From Herbiconiux oxytropis (GTDB lineage: Bacteria > Actinomycetota > Actinomycetes > Actinomycetales > Microbacteriaceae): a stretch of DNA of 64,000 nt. The stretch is from the NCBI RefSeq assembly GCF_024979315.1, contig NZ_JANLCK010000010.1, positions 55,169-119,168 of the forward strand, in the 5' to 3' direction. The notes below the pieces were generated by a model, which was given only the letters and a program-made list of their open reading frames with translations, searched no databases and was not told where the DNA came from. Shown piece by piece: positions 34,647 through 43,909 of this stretch. Every line of letters begins with the position of its first letter. Position 1 is the stretch's first letter. Both the position numbers and the translations under genes were made by a program.

Positions 34647-35579
34647 GTGCCGATGACCGAATCCTCCCGCACCGACGTCGTCTTCGTCGAGGTGCCCCTC
34701 TTCGACCTGGCCGACGCGGAGCTCGTGGTGGAGGCGGCGGCCGCTGCTCCCGTGGTCGCGGCTGCTCCGGTGGCTCCGCCCGGGGTGATGTCGGCTCCGT
34801 CGGTCGCTGTGCCGATCGTCGAAGCGGAAGCGGTGCCGATGGCGTTCGAAGGCGCCCCCGTGGCCGTCGAGACCCGCCCGCGTCCCGCCTGGGCCGACCG
34901 GCTCGCGGTGTTCGACCTCGAGACCACCGGGATCGACGTCGAGACCAGCCGCGTGGTCACCGCCAACATCTCGCTGCTCGACGCGGCGGGCGAGCCCGTG
35001 CGGCGCCGGGACTGGCTCGCCGATCCGGGAGTCCCCATCCCCGAGCAGGCCACGGCGGTGCATGGCATCACCACGGCGCACGCCCGGGCCGAGGGCCGGC
35101 CGGCGGCCGAGGTCGTCGCCGAGATCGTCACCGAGCTCCGCCGTGCGCTCGACGACGGCTACGCCCTCGTCGTGTACAACGCGCCCTACGACCTCAGCTT
35201 GCTGCACCACGAGTCGCTCCGGCACGGGGTGCTCCCCCTCGTGGCGCCCTTCCCCGTGATCGATCCACTCGTCATCGACAAGCAGCTCGACCGCTACCGC
35301 AAGGGCAAGCGCACGCTCGAGGCCTCCTCGGCCCACTACGGCGTGACGCTCACCGACGCGCACGACGCGGGGGCCGACGCGATCGCGGCCGGCCGGGTGG
35401 CCCAGGCCATCGCGTCGGCGTTCCCCGCCGAGCTCGACCTCGACCTCGTGCAGCTGCACGCGGCTCAGCACGCCTGGCACGACGCCCAGTGCGACTCCTT
35501 CGAGGACTACATGCGGCGTGTCCGCGACCCGCAGTTCACGGCGCGCCGCGGCTGGCCCGAGGTGCCGCCCCGCCCCTGA
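34647..35579 (+). CDS. DnaQ-like 3'-5' exonuclease
   Basis: This 310-residue protein carries a DEDD exonuclease domain from about residue 84: FDLETTG (D90, E92), HGITTAHA, YNAPYDL and HDAGADA supply the acidic metal ligands. It resembles the proofreading epsilon domain but stands alone, and actinobacterial homologues are usually annotated as 3'-5' exonucleases. Residues 20-80 are an Ala/Val/Pro-rich, probably disordered leader unusual for the family. GTG 34647 sits behind AGGGGCGG; ATG 34653 is the alternative. Only three bases separate it from treS, so they are co-transcribed. Confidence 0.85.
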   Translation: MPMTESSRTDVVFVEVPLFDLADAELVVEAAAAAPVVAAAPVAPPGVMSAPSVAVPIVEAEAVPMAFEGAPVAVETRPRPAWADRLAVFDLETTGIDVETSRVVTANISLLDAAGEPVRRRDWLADPGVPIPEQATAVHGITTAHARAEGRPAAEVVAEIVTELRRALDDGYALVVYNAPYDLSLLHHESLRHGVLPLVAPFPVIDPLVIDKQLDRYRKGKRTLEASSAHYGVTLTDAHDAGADAIAAGRVAQAIASAFPAELDLDLVQLHAAQHAWHDAQCDSFEDYMRRVRDPQFTARRGWPEVPPRP

Positions 35580-35601
35580 GCCGCCCCCGGGGCCGCCTCT
35601 G

Positions 35602-35640
35602 TTTGTCGTTCTCCGCAGAAACTTCAGCACGGACGACGAA
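35602..35640. repeat. imperfect inverted repeat between exonuclease and rpmE2
   Basis: The arms TTTGTCGTTC (35602-35611) and GGACGACGAA (35631-35640) pair over 10 bp with two G-T pairs around a 19-base loop. It lies immediately before a second, stronger hairpin, so the intergenic gap contains two adjacent dyads. Confidence 0.55.
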
Positions 35641-35670
35641 GAACCCCGCCGACCGGAGTCGACGGGGTTC
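35641..35670. terminator. bidirectional terminator, exonuclease/rpmE2
   Basis: The arms GAACCCCGCCGA and TCGACGGGGTTC pair over 12 bp with one G-T pair around a six-base loop. It sits between two convergent genes and can serve both. Confidence 0.7.
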
Positions 35671-35727
35671 TCGTGCGTGTGATTGCGGGCGGTGCAGGTG
35701 CGCCGTCAGCCGGTGAGGGCCTGAGGG

Positions 35728-35985
35728 CTACTTGGCGCCGCCGAAGCCCTTGTAACGGGTGTTGAACTTCTCGACGCGGCCGGCCGAGTCGAGGATGCGC
35801 TGCTTGCCCGTGTAGAAGGGGTGCGATTCCGACGAGATCTCGACGTCGATGACGGGGTAGGTGTTGCCGTCCTCCCACTCGATCGTCTTGGCGGAGCCGA
35901 CGGTCGAACGGGTGAGGAAAGTGGCGCCCGATGCGAGGTCGCGGAAGACAACAGCTTCGTACTTGGGGTGGGTGTCAGTCTTCAT
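35728..35985 (-). CDS. rpmE2: 50S ribosomal protein L31 type B
   Basis: This 85-residue ribosomal protein opens [10 protein letters not shown] and has the [10 protein letters not shown] block near residue 55. It lacks the CxxC pairs of zinc-binding L31, so it is the zinc-independent type B. In many actinobacteria the type B copy is Zur-controlled and paired with a zinc copy; here I see no Zur-like palindrome upstream. TGCTAAACT about 60 bases upstream on the minus strand could be an extended -10. Confidence 0.96.
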   Translation of the reverse strand: MKTDTHPKYEAVVFRDLASGATFLTRSTVGSAKTIEWEDGNTYPVIDVEISSESHPFYTGKQRILDSAGRVEKFNTRYKGFGGAK

Positions 35986-36061
35986 AGTGGTGTCCTTGTG
36001 TCACAGCGAGGGATGAGATCTAGGGCCAGACGGGCCAGCTAGACAGTTTAGCAGATAGATG

Positions 36062-36844
36062 TCACGCGGCGCGAGCGCTGAAGCGCCCGTCGTCTTCGGA
36101 GAGGGCGATCGGGAGGCCGAACGTGGCCTCGAGGTTCTGGGCGGTGAGCACGTCACCGAGCTCGCCGGCCGCCACGATGCCGTCGGGGCCGAGCAGCAGG
36201 GCGTGGGTGAAGCCCTTGGGGATCTCCTCGACGTGGTGGGTGACCATCACGATCGCAGGGGCCTCGGGGGCCGAGGCGTAACCGCCGAGCAGCTGCAGCA
36301 GCTCCTCGCGGGCGCCGAGGTCGAGGCTCGCGGCCGGCTCGTCGAGCAGCAGCAGCTCGGGGTCGGTCATCACCGATCGGGCGATCTGCACACGCTTCTG
36401 CTCGCCATCGCTCAGGGAGCCGAAGAGGCGCTCCGAGAGGTGGTCGAGCTTCCACTCCACGAGCACGCGCTGCGCCCGGCGGAGGTCGATGTCCTCATAG
36501 GCCTCGTTCCAGCGGCCGGTGACCGAATAGGCCGCCGTGAGCACGACGTTGAGCACGGTCTCGTTGGCCGGGAACCGGCGGGCCATCGCGCTCGATGCGA
36601 AGCCCACGCGGGGCCGCAGTTCGAACAGGTCGACCTGGCCGAGCTGGCCCTCGAGCACGTGCACGACCCCGCTGGAGGGGTGGCTCATCGCGGCCGCGAT
36701 CTGCAGCAGTGTGGTCTTGCCGGCGCCGTTCGGGCCGAGCACGACCCAGCGCTGATCGCCGTCCACCTTCCAATTCACTCCGCTGAGGATGGTGGTCCCA
36801 TCGCGGACAACCGAAACGTCTTCGAGATCGAGCACAGTGGGCAT
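36062..36844 (-). CDS. ABC transporter ATP-binding protein
   Basis: This 260-residue nucleotide-binding domain has Walker A GPNGAGKTT (about 38-46), signature LSDGEQKR, Walker B LLLLDEPAASLD and the H-loop THHVEEIP. No permease or binding-protein gene is next to it, so its partners are elsewhere or it is a ModF/ABC-II-like stand-alone ATPase. It lies downstream of the glgM/glgA-type gene on the minus strand after 31 bases and could be co-transcribed with it. The transported substrate is unknown. Confidence 0.87.
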   Translation of the reverse strand: MPTVLDLEDVSVVRDGTTILSGVNWKVDGDQRWVVLGPNGAGKTTLLQIAAAMSHPSSGVVHVLEGQLGQVDLFELRPRVGFASSAMARRFPANETVLNVVLTAAYSVTGRWNEAYEDIDLRRAQRVLVEWKLDHLSERLFGSLSDGEQKRVQIARSVMTDPELLLLDEPAASLDLGAREELLQLLGGYASAPEAPAIVMVTHHVEEIPKGFTHALLLGPDGIVAAGELGDVLTAQNLEATFGLPIALSEDDGRFSARAA

Positions 36845-36875
36845 GGAAGAAGTTTAGTCGCGCAGAAACCTCTGC

Positions 36876-38057
36876 TCAGATCAACGCGCGGTAGATGTCG
36901 GCGGTTTGGGAGGCGATGGCGCCCCAGGAGAACTCCGCCTCCGCACGAGCCCGTCCAGCGGCACCCATGCGGGCGGCGCGCTCGGGGTCGGAGACGACCT
37001 CGGTGAGGGCTCGGGCGAGGTCGGCCACGAAGCGATCGGGGTCGGTCGGTGTGCCTGTGCCGTCCTGCAGCTGGTCGATGGGCACGAGGAGGCCCGTCAC
37101 GCCGTCGTCGACGACCTCGGGGATGCCGCCGGTGGCGGTGCCGACCACGGGCAGGCCGCACGCCATGGCCTCGAGGTTCACGATGCCGAGCGGCTCGTAG
37201 ACCGAGGGGCAGACGAACACGGTCGCGGCGGTGAGCACGGCGGTGAGGTCGCTCTGCGGCAGGATCTCCTCGATCCAGATGATGCCGCCGCGTGTCTCCT
37301 GCAGAGTGCGCACGGCGCTCGAGACCTCCTCGAGGATCGCGGGCGTGTCGGGCGCGCCGGCGCAGAGCACGACCTGCACGTCCTCCGGCAGCAGCGCGAG
37401 GGCGCGAAGGAGATACGGCAGTCCCTTCTGGCGCGTGATCCGCCCCACGAACACCACGGTCGGCCGGTCGGCGTCGATGCCGAGACGTGCGAGCACGGCG
37501 GCGTCGTGGTTCGGCCTCCAGCGCTCGAGGTCGATGCCGTTGTAGACGGTCACGACCTTCGACTCGTCGAGGGAGGGGTACGAGCGCAGGATGTCCCGGG
37601 CCATGCCGTCGCTGACCGCGATGACCTTGTCGGCCGACTCGAACGCATCCTTCTCGATCAGCGACGAGATCCGGTAGCCGCCGCCCAGCTGCTCGGCCTT
37701 CCACGGGCGGAGGGGCTCGAGCGAGTGGGCGGTGACGACGTGCGGCACGTCGTGCAGCAGCGCGGCCAGCCGCCCGGCGGCGTTGGCGTACCAGGTATGC
37801 GAGTGCACGAGCGAGGTGCCGGCCACGGCCTCGGCGATCTGCAGGTCGACACCCAGGGTGGTGAGGCTCGGATTCGCCCCTGCGAGCTCGGCGGGCACAC
37901 CGTAGGCGAACACACCCTCCTCGTCGCGCGGAGCGCCGAAGCAGCGCACGGCGATATCGAGATGGGACCTCAGGCCCTTCACCAGCTCGGCGACGTGCAC
38001 GCCGGCGCCTCCATAGACCTCGGGCGGATACTCTCGGGTGATCACGTCGACTCGCAT
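36876..38057 (-). CDS. glgA: GlgM/GlgA-type glucosyltransferase (GT4)
   Basis: This 393-residue GT-B enzyme opens [21 protein letters not shown] and has the E-x7-E motif in [10 protein letters not shown]. This is the actinobacterial type annotated as GlgA. The mycobacterial homologue Rv1212c (GlgM) makes maltose-1-phosphate from ADP-glucose and glucose-1-phosphate for the GlgE pathway, so this enzyme may feed either glycogen or GlgE. No glgE or glgB is in this window. It diverges from glgC across a 48-base gap, so the supplier and user of ADP-glucose are probably controlled together. Confidence 0.9.
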   Translation of the reverse strand: MRVDVITREYPPEVYGGAGVHVAELVKGLRSHLDIAVRCFGAPRDEEGVFAYGVPAELAGANPSLTTLGVDLQIAEAVAGTSLVHSHTWYANAAGRLAALLHDVPHVVTAHSLEPLRPWKAEQLGGGYRISSLIEKDAFESADKVIAVSDGMARDILRSYPSLDESKVVTVYNGIDLERWRPNHDAAVLARLGIDADRPTVVFVGRITRQKGLPYLLRALALLPEDVQVVLCAGAPDTPAILEEVSSAVRTLQETRGGIIWIEEILPQSDLTAVLTAATVFVCPSVYEPLGIVNLEAMACGLPVVGTATGGIPEVVDDGVTGLLVPIDQLQDGTGTPTDPDRFVADLARALTEVVSDPERAARMGAAGRARAEAEFSWGAIASQTADIYRALI

Positions 38058-38105
38058 AATCGAACCGTAGTACGAGCCGGCGGAAACCTCATTATGGTGG
38101 GGGGT

Positions 38106-39350
38106 ATGGCAGCATCACAGAAGATCTTCGGCATCGTCCTGGCCGGTGGCGAGGGCAAGCGCCTCATGCCCCTCACGGCCGATCGAGCGAAGCCCGGAGT
38201 GCCGTTCGGCGGGGGCTATCGTCTGATCGACTTCGCGCTGTCGAACCTCGTCAACTCCGGTCTCCGCCAGATCGTCGTGCTCACGCAGTACAAGTCGCAC
38301 TCGCTCGACCGCCACGTCTCGCAGACCTGGCACCTCGACGGTCTCCTGAACTCCTACATCGCCTCCGTGCCCGCCCAGCAGCGGCTCGGCAAGCGCTGGT
38401 TCAGCGGATCCGCCGACGCCATCCTGCAGTCGCTCAACCTCATCCGCGACGAGAAGCCCGACATCGTCGTCGTGGTCGGCGCCGACCACGTCTACCGCAT
38501 GGACTTCGGCCAGATGATCCAGGCGCACATCGACTCGGGCAAGGGCGCGACGGTCGCGGCCATCCGCCAGCCGATCGAGTTGAGCGACCAGTTCGGGGTC
38601 ATCCAGACCGCCGACGACGACCCGACGGTCATCTCCGAGTTCCTCGAGAAGCCGAAGGATGCGACGGGGCTCGTCGACTCCCCCGGCGAGGTGCTCGCCT
38701 CCATGGGCAACTACATCTTCGACGCCGACCAGCTCATCGACGCGGTCATCCGCGACGGCGAGCTGCCGGGCTCGAGCCACGACATGGGAGGCGACATCAT
38801 CCCCGCGTTCGTGGCGGCCGGCAACGCCGCCGTCTACGACCTCAACCGCAACGACGTGCCCGGCTCGACCGACCGCGACCGCTACTACTGGCGCGATGTG
38901 GGAACGATCGACTCGTTCTACGACGCGCACCAGGACCTCATCTCGGCGCTCCCGGTCTTCAACCTCTACAACGAGAAGTGGCCGATCTACACCCAGCAGC
39001 TCAACTCGCCGCCCGCCAAGTTCGTGCGCGACAGCAAGGGCAACCCCGGGGTCACGGTGGAGTCGATCGTCTCGCTCGGCTGCCTGATCTCCGGCGCCCG
39101 CGTCGAGGGCAGCGTCGTGGGGCCGTGGACGACGGTCGATTCAGGCGCCCTCGTGCAGCAGTCGGTGCTCTTCGACCGCGTGCACATCGAACCGGACGCC
39201 GTGGTGCGTCGGGCTATCCTGGACAAGAACGTGATCGTGACGGCCGGCGCCCAGGTGGGTGTGGATGCGGAGCGCGACCGTGAACGAGGGTTCACGGTCA
39301 CCGACTCGGGCATCACCGTCGTAGGCAAGGGAGTTCGCGTAGATCCATGA
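38106..39350 (+). CDS. glgC: glucose-1-phosphate adenylyltransferase
   Basis: This 414-residue enzyme makes ADP-glucose from glucose-1-phosphate and ATP. It has the nucleotidyltransferase loop [12 protein letters not shown] (13-24), the [10 protein letters not shown] block (27-36) and a C-terminal left-handed beta-helix. I used ATG 38106; the frame is open far upstream only as the shadow of the divergent glgA gene. Its end overlaps serB by four bases (ATGA), so serB is co-translated with it. Confidence 0.95.
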   Translation: MAASQKIFGIVLAGGEGKRLMPLTADRAKPGVPFGGGYRLIDFALSNLVNSGLRQIVVLTQYKSHSLDRHVSQTWHLDGLLNSYIASVPAQQRLGKRWFSGSADAILQSLNLIRDEKPDIVVVVGADHVYRMDFGQMIQAHIDSGKGATVAAIRQPIELSDQFGVIQTADDDPTVISEFLEKPKDATGLVDSPGEVLASMGNYIFDADQLIDAVIRDGELPGSSHDMGGDIIPAFVAAGNAAVYDLNRNDVPGSTDRDRYYWRDVGTIDSFYDAHQDLISALPVFNLYNEKWPIYTQQLNSPPAKFVRDSKGNPGVTVESIVSLGCLISGARVEGSVVGPWTTVDSGALVQQSVLFDRVHIEPDAVVRRAILDKNVIVTAGAQVGVDAERDRERGFTVTDSGITVVGKGVRVDP

Positions 39351-39982
39351 GCATCCTCATCGTCCTCGATGTCGACTCCACCCTCATCGAGAACGAGGTG
39401 ATCGAGATGCTCGGCGACCTGGCAGGCTGCCACGCCGAGGTCGCGGAGATCACCGAGAGGGCCATGCGCGGCGAACTCGACTTCGCCCAGAGCCTCGCCG
39501 CCCGCGTGCGGCTGCTCGAGGGCCTGCCGTCGTCGTGCTTCGACGAGGTTCGTGCCGCGATCCGGGTGACCGACGGAGTGCCCGAGATGATCGCCGCCGT
39601 GCACGCGGCCGGGGGTGCTGTGGCGGTGGTCTCCGGAGGGTTCCACGAGGTGCTCGACCCGCTCGCCGAGTCGCTCGGGCTCGACCACTGGCGCGCCAAC
39701 CGCCTCGGTGTGGCCGACGGTCGCCTCACCGGCACGGTCTCGGGGCCCATCATCGACCCGCAGAGCAAAGCGGATGCGCTCACCGAGTGGGCGGGCGCCC
39801 GCGGCACCCCGCTCTCCCGCACCGTCGCGGTGGGCGACGGGGCCAACGATCTCAAGATGATGGAGATCGCTGGGCTTTCCGTCGCCTTCCACGCGCGGCC
39901 GCTCGTGCGCGAGAACGCCGACCTCGTGATGGACGTGCGCGACCTCAGCCAGCTCCTGCCCCTGGTGGGGTTGCGCGGTTGA
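39347..39982 (+). CDS. serB: phosphoserine phosphatase
   Basis: This 211-residue HAD phosphatase has nucleophile motif DVDST (D8, D10), VSGGFHEV (motif II region) and [10 protein letters not shown] (motif IV), and matches SerB, the last step of serine synthesis. It lacks the N-terminal ACT domains of mycobacterial SerB2, so feedback by serine through ACT is not expected. It overlaps glgC by four bases. A related small-molecule phosphatase activity cannot be excluded. Confidence 0.88.
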   Translation: MSILIVLDVDSTLIENEVIEMLGDLAGCHAEVAEITERAMRGELDFAQSLAARVRLLEGLPSSCFDEVRAAIRVTDGVPEMIAAVHAAGGAVAVVSGGFHEVLDPLAESLGLDHWRANRLGVADGRLTGTVSGPIIDPQSKADALTEWAGARGTPLSRTVAVGDGANDLKMMEIAGLSVAFHARPLVRENADLVMDVRDLSQLLPLVGLRG

Positions 39983-40000
39983 CGGTCAGCCTCGCCGGGG

Positions 40001-40717
40001 TCAGTGCCCCATGCCGAGGCCGCCGTCGACGGGGATGACGGCGCCTGTGATGTACGCGGCGTCGTCGCCGGCGAGCCATGCGACCGCCTTCGCGACCTCA
40101 CCCGCCGATCCGTACCGCCCGGCCGGGATGCTCTTCTTGTACTCGGCCTGCTGCGCCTCGGGCAGCTCGGCCGTCATGTCGGTCTCGATGAACCCGGGCG
40201 CCACGACGTTGGCGGTGATCCCGCGGGCGCCGAGCTCACGCGAGACCGAGCGGGCGAGACCCACGAGAGCGCTCTTCGAGGCGCTGTAGTTGACCTGGCC
40301 GGCCGATCCGTAGAGCCCCACGACGCTCGAGATGAGCACGATGCGGCCGAAGCGGGCCTTGAGCATGCCCTTCGAGGCGCGCTTGACCACGCGGAACGCG
40401 CCCGTGAGGTTGGTGTCGATCACGCTCGTGAAGTCGTCCTCCGACATCCGCATCATGAGGGTGTCGCGCGTGATGCCTGCGTTGGCCACGACGACCTCGA
40501 CGGGGCCGAGCTCCTTCTCCACCTCCGTGAAGGCGGCGTCGATGGAGGCGCCGTCGGTGACGTCGGCGATCACGGTGAGGGTGCCCTCCGGCCCCATGCC
40601 CGAGCGGGCGGTCACGGCGACACGGTGGCCCTGGGCCACGAACTCCTCGGCGATGGCGTAGCCGATGCCGCGGTTGCCGCCGGTGATCAGTACGGTACGG
40701 GGGGTGGTGGTGCTCAC
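40001..40717 (-). CDS. fabG: 3-oxoacyl-ACP reductase (SDR)
   Basis: This 238-residue short-chain dehydrogenase has cofactor loop TGGNRGIG (12-19) and the catalytic set with S in ISSVVG and Y-x3-K in NYSASK, ending in the PVDGGLGMGH block common to FabG. It is predicted to reduce 3-oxoacyl-ACP with NADPH in fatty-acid elongation. I used GTG 40717; the upstream frame runs into the divergent DUF3099 gene. It stands away from the main fab cluster. Confidence 0.9.
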   Translation of the reverse strand: MSTTTPRTVLITGGNRGIGYAIAEEFVAQGHRVAVTARSGMGPEGTLTVIADVTDGASIDAAFTEVEKELGPVEVVVANAGITRDTLMMRMSEDDFTSVIDTNLTGAFRVVKRASKGMLKARFGRIVLISSVVGLYGSAGQVNYSASKSALVGLARSVSRELGARGITANVVAPGFIETDMTAELPEAQQAEYKKSIPAGRYGSAGEVAKAVAWLAGDDAAYITGAVIPVDGGLGMGH

Positions 40718-40802
40718 GCTGGGGTGGTCCTCACTGCTGGGCGACGGATGATCGAATACCAGCTTAGGAGCAGGAAAGCGAGCGTAGGCTAAGGGGTACA
40801 TC

Positions 40803-41090
40803 ATGAAGAGCAGCCAGTCGGTCACCAGCCTCCCGCCGTCACCCGATGACGAGCGCCGGAAGCGCATGAACAAGTACTTGCTCATGATGTCGATCCGCGT
40901 GGTCTGTCTCGTTCTCATGCTCTTCGTGCAGGGCTGGTGGCTCGCTGTCGTGGCCGCCGGCGCCATCCTCCTCCCCTACTTCGCGGTGGTGCTCGGCAAC
41001 GTCGGCACGTCGAGCCTCAAACGGCACGAGCAGCCGACCGCCATAGAGGTCTACCGGCCGGCGCCGGGTTCCGAGGAGCCCCGGCCGTGA
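40803..41090 (+). CDS. DUF3099 family membrane protein
   Basis: This 95-residue protein has two hydrophobic segments (about 31-46 and 46-65) between a Ser/Pro/Arg-rich N-terminus and a polar tail. It fits DUF3099, an actinobacterial family of unknown role that is usually found next to fabG or the SURF1 gene. The TGA overlaps the GTG of the next small gene by four bases, so DUF3099, the 68-residue protein and SURF1 form one co-translated set. Confidence 0.82.
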   Translation: MKSSQSVTSLPPSPDDERRKRMNKYLLMMSIRVVCLVLMLFVQGWWLAVVAAGAILLPYFAVVLGNVGTSSLKRHEQPTAIEVYRPAPGSEEPRP

Positions 41091-41293
41091 TCTCGCTCGG
41101 GCTCGAGCCCTCGGCCGCCGAGTGCTCGCGGGCTAGCTGCCGCGCGGAGGGCATCTGGCGCATCGAATGGCGGAACCCGAAGATCCACTCCGAGGACCGT
41201 CGCAAGATCTGGCTCGCCTGCGACGAGCACGTCTCCTTCCTTCGGGAGTTCCTCGCCGCCCGCGACTTCCCGCTGGAGGTCGTGCCGGCATGA
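41087..41293 (+). CDS. 68-residue Cys/His protein upstream of SURF1
   Basis: I do not recognise this protein. It has C13-x4-C18, H34 and C45-x2-H48, a pattern that could bind one metal ion, followed by an amphipathic helix (about 49-60). Its GTG overlaps the DUF3099 stop (GTGA) and its TGA overlaps the SURF1 ATG (ATGA), so it is translated tightly between them. Similar small genes occur beside SURF1 in related genomes, which suggests a link to cytochrome oxidase biogenesis; that is inference. Confidence 0.7.
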   Translation: MISLGLEPSAAECSRASCRAEGIWRIEWRNPKIHSEDRRKIWLACDEHVSFLREFLAARDFPLEVVPA

Positions 41294-42129
41294 TGGGTTG
41301 GCGTTTCCTGCTCAGCCGCCGCTGGGCCGGCTATCTCGCGCTCACGCTCGTGTTCGCGCTCGTATGCGTGCTCCTCGCGCTCTGGCAGCTCGCGCGCCGT
41401 GATGAAGCGGTCGCCGAGATCAACCGCGTGGCCGCCAACTTCGACGCCGAGCCCACGCCTCTCGCCGATGTGCTCCCCGAGCTCGACTCCTACGACGAGT
41501 CCGACGAGTGGCTCACGGTTTCCATGACCGGCCGTTACCTCTCCGATGATCAGCTGCTCGTGCGCAACCGGCCGCTCGGTGGCGACGTCGGTTTCGATGT
41601 TCTCGTGCCCTTCCAGCTCGAGAACGGCGACGTCTTCGTCGTCGACCGCGGCTGGGTGCCCACGGGCGAGCGGCAGAACGCTCCGGATGCCGTGCCGGCC
41701 GCACCCGAGGGAACGGTCACGGTGGTCGCGCGGCTCAAGGCGAGCGAGCCCGAGCTCGCCTCGATGGGCGGCCTCGGCGACGGGCAGATCGGCACGATCG
41801 AACTGCCCGTGATCGCCGACCTGCTCGATCTCCCCACGTACACGGCCGCCTACGGCCTGCTCGCGAGCGAGGATCCGGCCCCGGCGGAGCGCCCGATGGC
41901 CATGCCCAAGCCGCAGCCCGACGAGGGCGCGCACCTGTCGTACACGTTCCAGTGGTTCTGCTTCGGCGTGCTCGGCTTCGTGGGGCTCGGCTACATCGTG
42001 CGCCAGGAGTTCCGCCGGCTGAACGCCGACGACCCCGAGGAGCAGGAGCGCGCGGCCGAGCGCGAGCGCAAGCGCCTCGCCCGCAAGACCGACGCGGAGG
42101 TCGAGGACGAGATCCTCGACAATCGCTGA
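41290..42129 (+). CDS. SURF1-family cytochrome oxidase assembly protein
   Basis: This 279-residue membrane protein has the SURF1 layout: an N-terminal helix (about 12-32), an extracytoplasmic beta-rich domain with LVRNRPLGGDVGFDVLVPF and VDRGWVP, and a second helix (about 218-238), then a charged cytoplasmic tail rich in Glu and Arg. SURF1 helps insert heme a into cytochrome c oxidase. The heme a makers ctaA and ctaB are in the same window at 49.8-51.7 kb. The start is the first of two adjacent ATGs at 41290. Confidence 0.9.
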   Translation: MMGWRFLLSRRWAGYLALTLVFALVCVLLALWQLARRDEAVAEINRVAANFDAEPTPLADVLPELDSYDESDEWLTVSMTGRYLSDDQLLVRNRPLGGDVGFDVLVPFQLENGDVFVVDRGWVPTGERQNAPDAVPAAPEGTVTVVARLKASEPELASMGGLGDGQIGTIELPVIADLLDLPTYTAAYGLLASEDPAPAERPMAMPKPQPDEGAHLSYTFQWFCFGVLGFVGLGYIVRQEFRRLNADDPEEQERAAERERKRLARKTDAEVEDEILDNR

Positions 42130-42156
42130 GTCCGGCGGCCTGGTCGCCTGGAGCGG

Positions 42157-43767
42157 CTAGGCGAGCGAGATCAGGTCGGCGTAGTCCTTGTTCCAGTGGT
42201 CCTCGACGCCGTCCGGCAGGATCAGCACGCGCTCGGGATTGAGCGCCTCGACGGCACCCTCGTCGTGGCTCACCAGCACGACGGCGCCCTCGTAGTGCGC
42301 GAGCGCATCCAGGATCTCCTCGCGGCTGGCAGGATCGAGGTTGTTCGTCGGCTCGTCGAGCAGCAGCACGTTCGCGCCCGACACCACGATCATGGCCAGC
42401 GCGAGCCTCGTCTTCTCGCCGCCGGAGAGCACTCCCGCGGGCTTGTGCCCGTCGTCTCCGGTGAAAAGGAACGAGCCCAGCACGCGCCGCGCCTCGGTCT
42501 CGGTGAGGTTCGGCGAGGCCGACACCATGTTCTCGAGCACGGTGCGCTTGACGTCGATCGTCTCGTGCTCCTGGGCGTAGTAGCCGATCCGGAGGCCGTG
42601 ACCGGGCTCGATGCGCCCGGTGTCGGGCTCGTCGGCCCCGCCGAGGATGCGGAGCAGGGTCGTCTTGCCCGCACCGTTCAGGCCCAGGATGACGACCTTC
42701 GATCCTCGGTCGATCGCGAGGTCGACGGCCGTGAAGATCTCGAGCGAACCGTAGCTCTTCGAGAGGTTCGAGGCCATGAGCGGCGTGCGGCCGCAGGCGG
42801 CGGGCGTGGGGAACCGCAGCTTCGCCACCCGGTCGACCTCGCGCACCTCCTCGAGCCCGGAGAGCATCTTCTCGGCGCGCGCCACCATCTGGTGCGCCGC
42901 TGCGGCCTTCGAGGCCTTTGCGCCGAAGCGGGCGGCCTGCATCTGCAGCTGCGTGGCCTTCTTCTCGACGTTGACGCGCTCCTTCTTGCGGCGCTCCTCG
43001 TCGGCCTCGCGCTGACGGAGGTAGTTGCGCCAGTTCATGTTGTAGACGTCGATGACCTGACGGTTCGCATCCAGGTAGAACACGCGGTTCACGGTCTCGC
43101 CCACGAGTTCGATGTCGTGGCTGATCACGATGAAGCCGCCGTTGTAGCTCTTCAGGAACTCGCGCAGCCACACCACGGAGTCGGCGTCGAGGTGGTTGGT
43201 CGGCTCGTCGAGGATGAGCGTCTCGGCATCTGAGAACAGGATCCGGGCGAGCTCGATGCGCCGGCGCTGACCGCCGGAGAGCGTCTTCAGCGGCTGGTCG
43301 AGGATGCGGTCGGGAAGGCTCAGGTTCGAGGCGATCGAGGCCGCCTCCGCCTCGGCCGCATAGCCGCCGAGCGCGTCGAAGCGCTCCGTGAGGTTGCCGT
43401 ACTTCTTCATGGCGGCCGCACTGACCTTCGGGTCGTCGCTCGCCATAGCCATCGACGACTCGCTCATGCCCTCGAGCAGCGAGCCGAGGCCACGGGCGTT
43501 CAGGATGCGCGTGCGCGCCAGCTCCTCCGGGTCTCCCGAGCGGGGATCCTGAGGCAGGTAGCCGAGTTCGCCACTCCGGTTCACCGAACCCGCGGCAGGC
43601 TGCAGGTCGCCTGCGAGCACCTTGGTGAGCGTGGTCTTTCCCGCGCCGTTCCGGCCCACGAGGCCGACCTTGTCGCCAGGACCGACTCGGAAGGACACGT
43701 CCTCCATGAGGGTTCGTGCGCCGACCCGGATGGCCAGGTCTGTAACGCTGAGCACAGAGAAATCCAA
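42157..43767 (-). CDS. ABC-F family ATPase (translation factor type)
   Basis: This 536-residue protein has two ABC domains joined by a helical, charged linker (about 240-300) and has no membrane segments. Walker A motifs are GRNGAGKTT (about 38) and GLNGAGKTT (second half); signatures are LSGGQRRR and LSGGEKTR. ABC-F proteins act on the ribosome; some protect against antibiotics, while others, like EttA, tune elongation. Here the family member cannot be told. The start is weak: TTG 43767 or GTG 43755. It diverges from bioY. Confidence 0.9.
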   Translation of the reverse strand: MDFSVLSVTDLAIRVGARTLMEDVSFRVGPGDKVGLVGRNGAGKTTLTKVLAGDLQPAAGSVNRSGELGYLPQDPRSGDPEELARTRILNARGLGSLLEGMSESSMAMASDDPKVSAAAMKKYGNLTERFDALGGYAAEAEAASIASNLSLPDRILDQPLKTLSGGQRRRIELARILFSDAETLILDEPTNHLDADSVVWLREFLKSYNGGFIVISHDIELVGETVNRVFYLDANRQVIDVYNMNWRNYLRQREADEERRKKERVNVEKKATQLQMQAARFGAKASKAAAAHQMVARAEKMLSGLEEVREVDRVAKLRFPTPAACGRTPLMASNLSKSYGSLEIFTAVDLAIDRGSKVVILGLNGAGKTTLLRILGGADEPDTGRIEPGHGLRIGYYAQEHETIDVKRTVLENMVSASPNLTETEARRVLGSFLFTGDDGHKPAGVLSGGEKTRLALAMIVVSGANVLLLDEPTNNLDPASREEILDALAHYEGAVVLVSHDEGAVEALNPERVLILPDGVEDHWNKDYADLISLA

Positions 43768-43909
43768 TTCTTTCGTTGCGTTGCCACAACGCGGTGGGGT
43801 GGGGGACGTCTTCTAGTATATTTCGAGAGAAGCCGGTGGCCGACCGCTGCCCGCATCCGTGCAATCGTCGTGCATTCGTGCAGCGATCCGGCACCGAGAA
43901 GGAGACTGC
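43768..43909. promoter_or_regulatory. divergent leader region of ABC-F gene and bioY
   Basis: These 142 bases hold both promoters. A short dyad GCGTTG-CCA-CAACGC lies close to the ABC-F start, and an A/T-rich TAGTATATTT near 43815-43824 could be the bioY -10. I see no convincing biotin-regulator operator. Confidence 0.35.

Noticed and set aside
36906..38105. Upstream extension of glgC
   Set aside because: Antisense to the GlgM/GlgA-type gene; glgC homology begins at ATG 38106.
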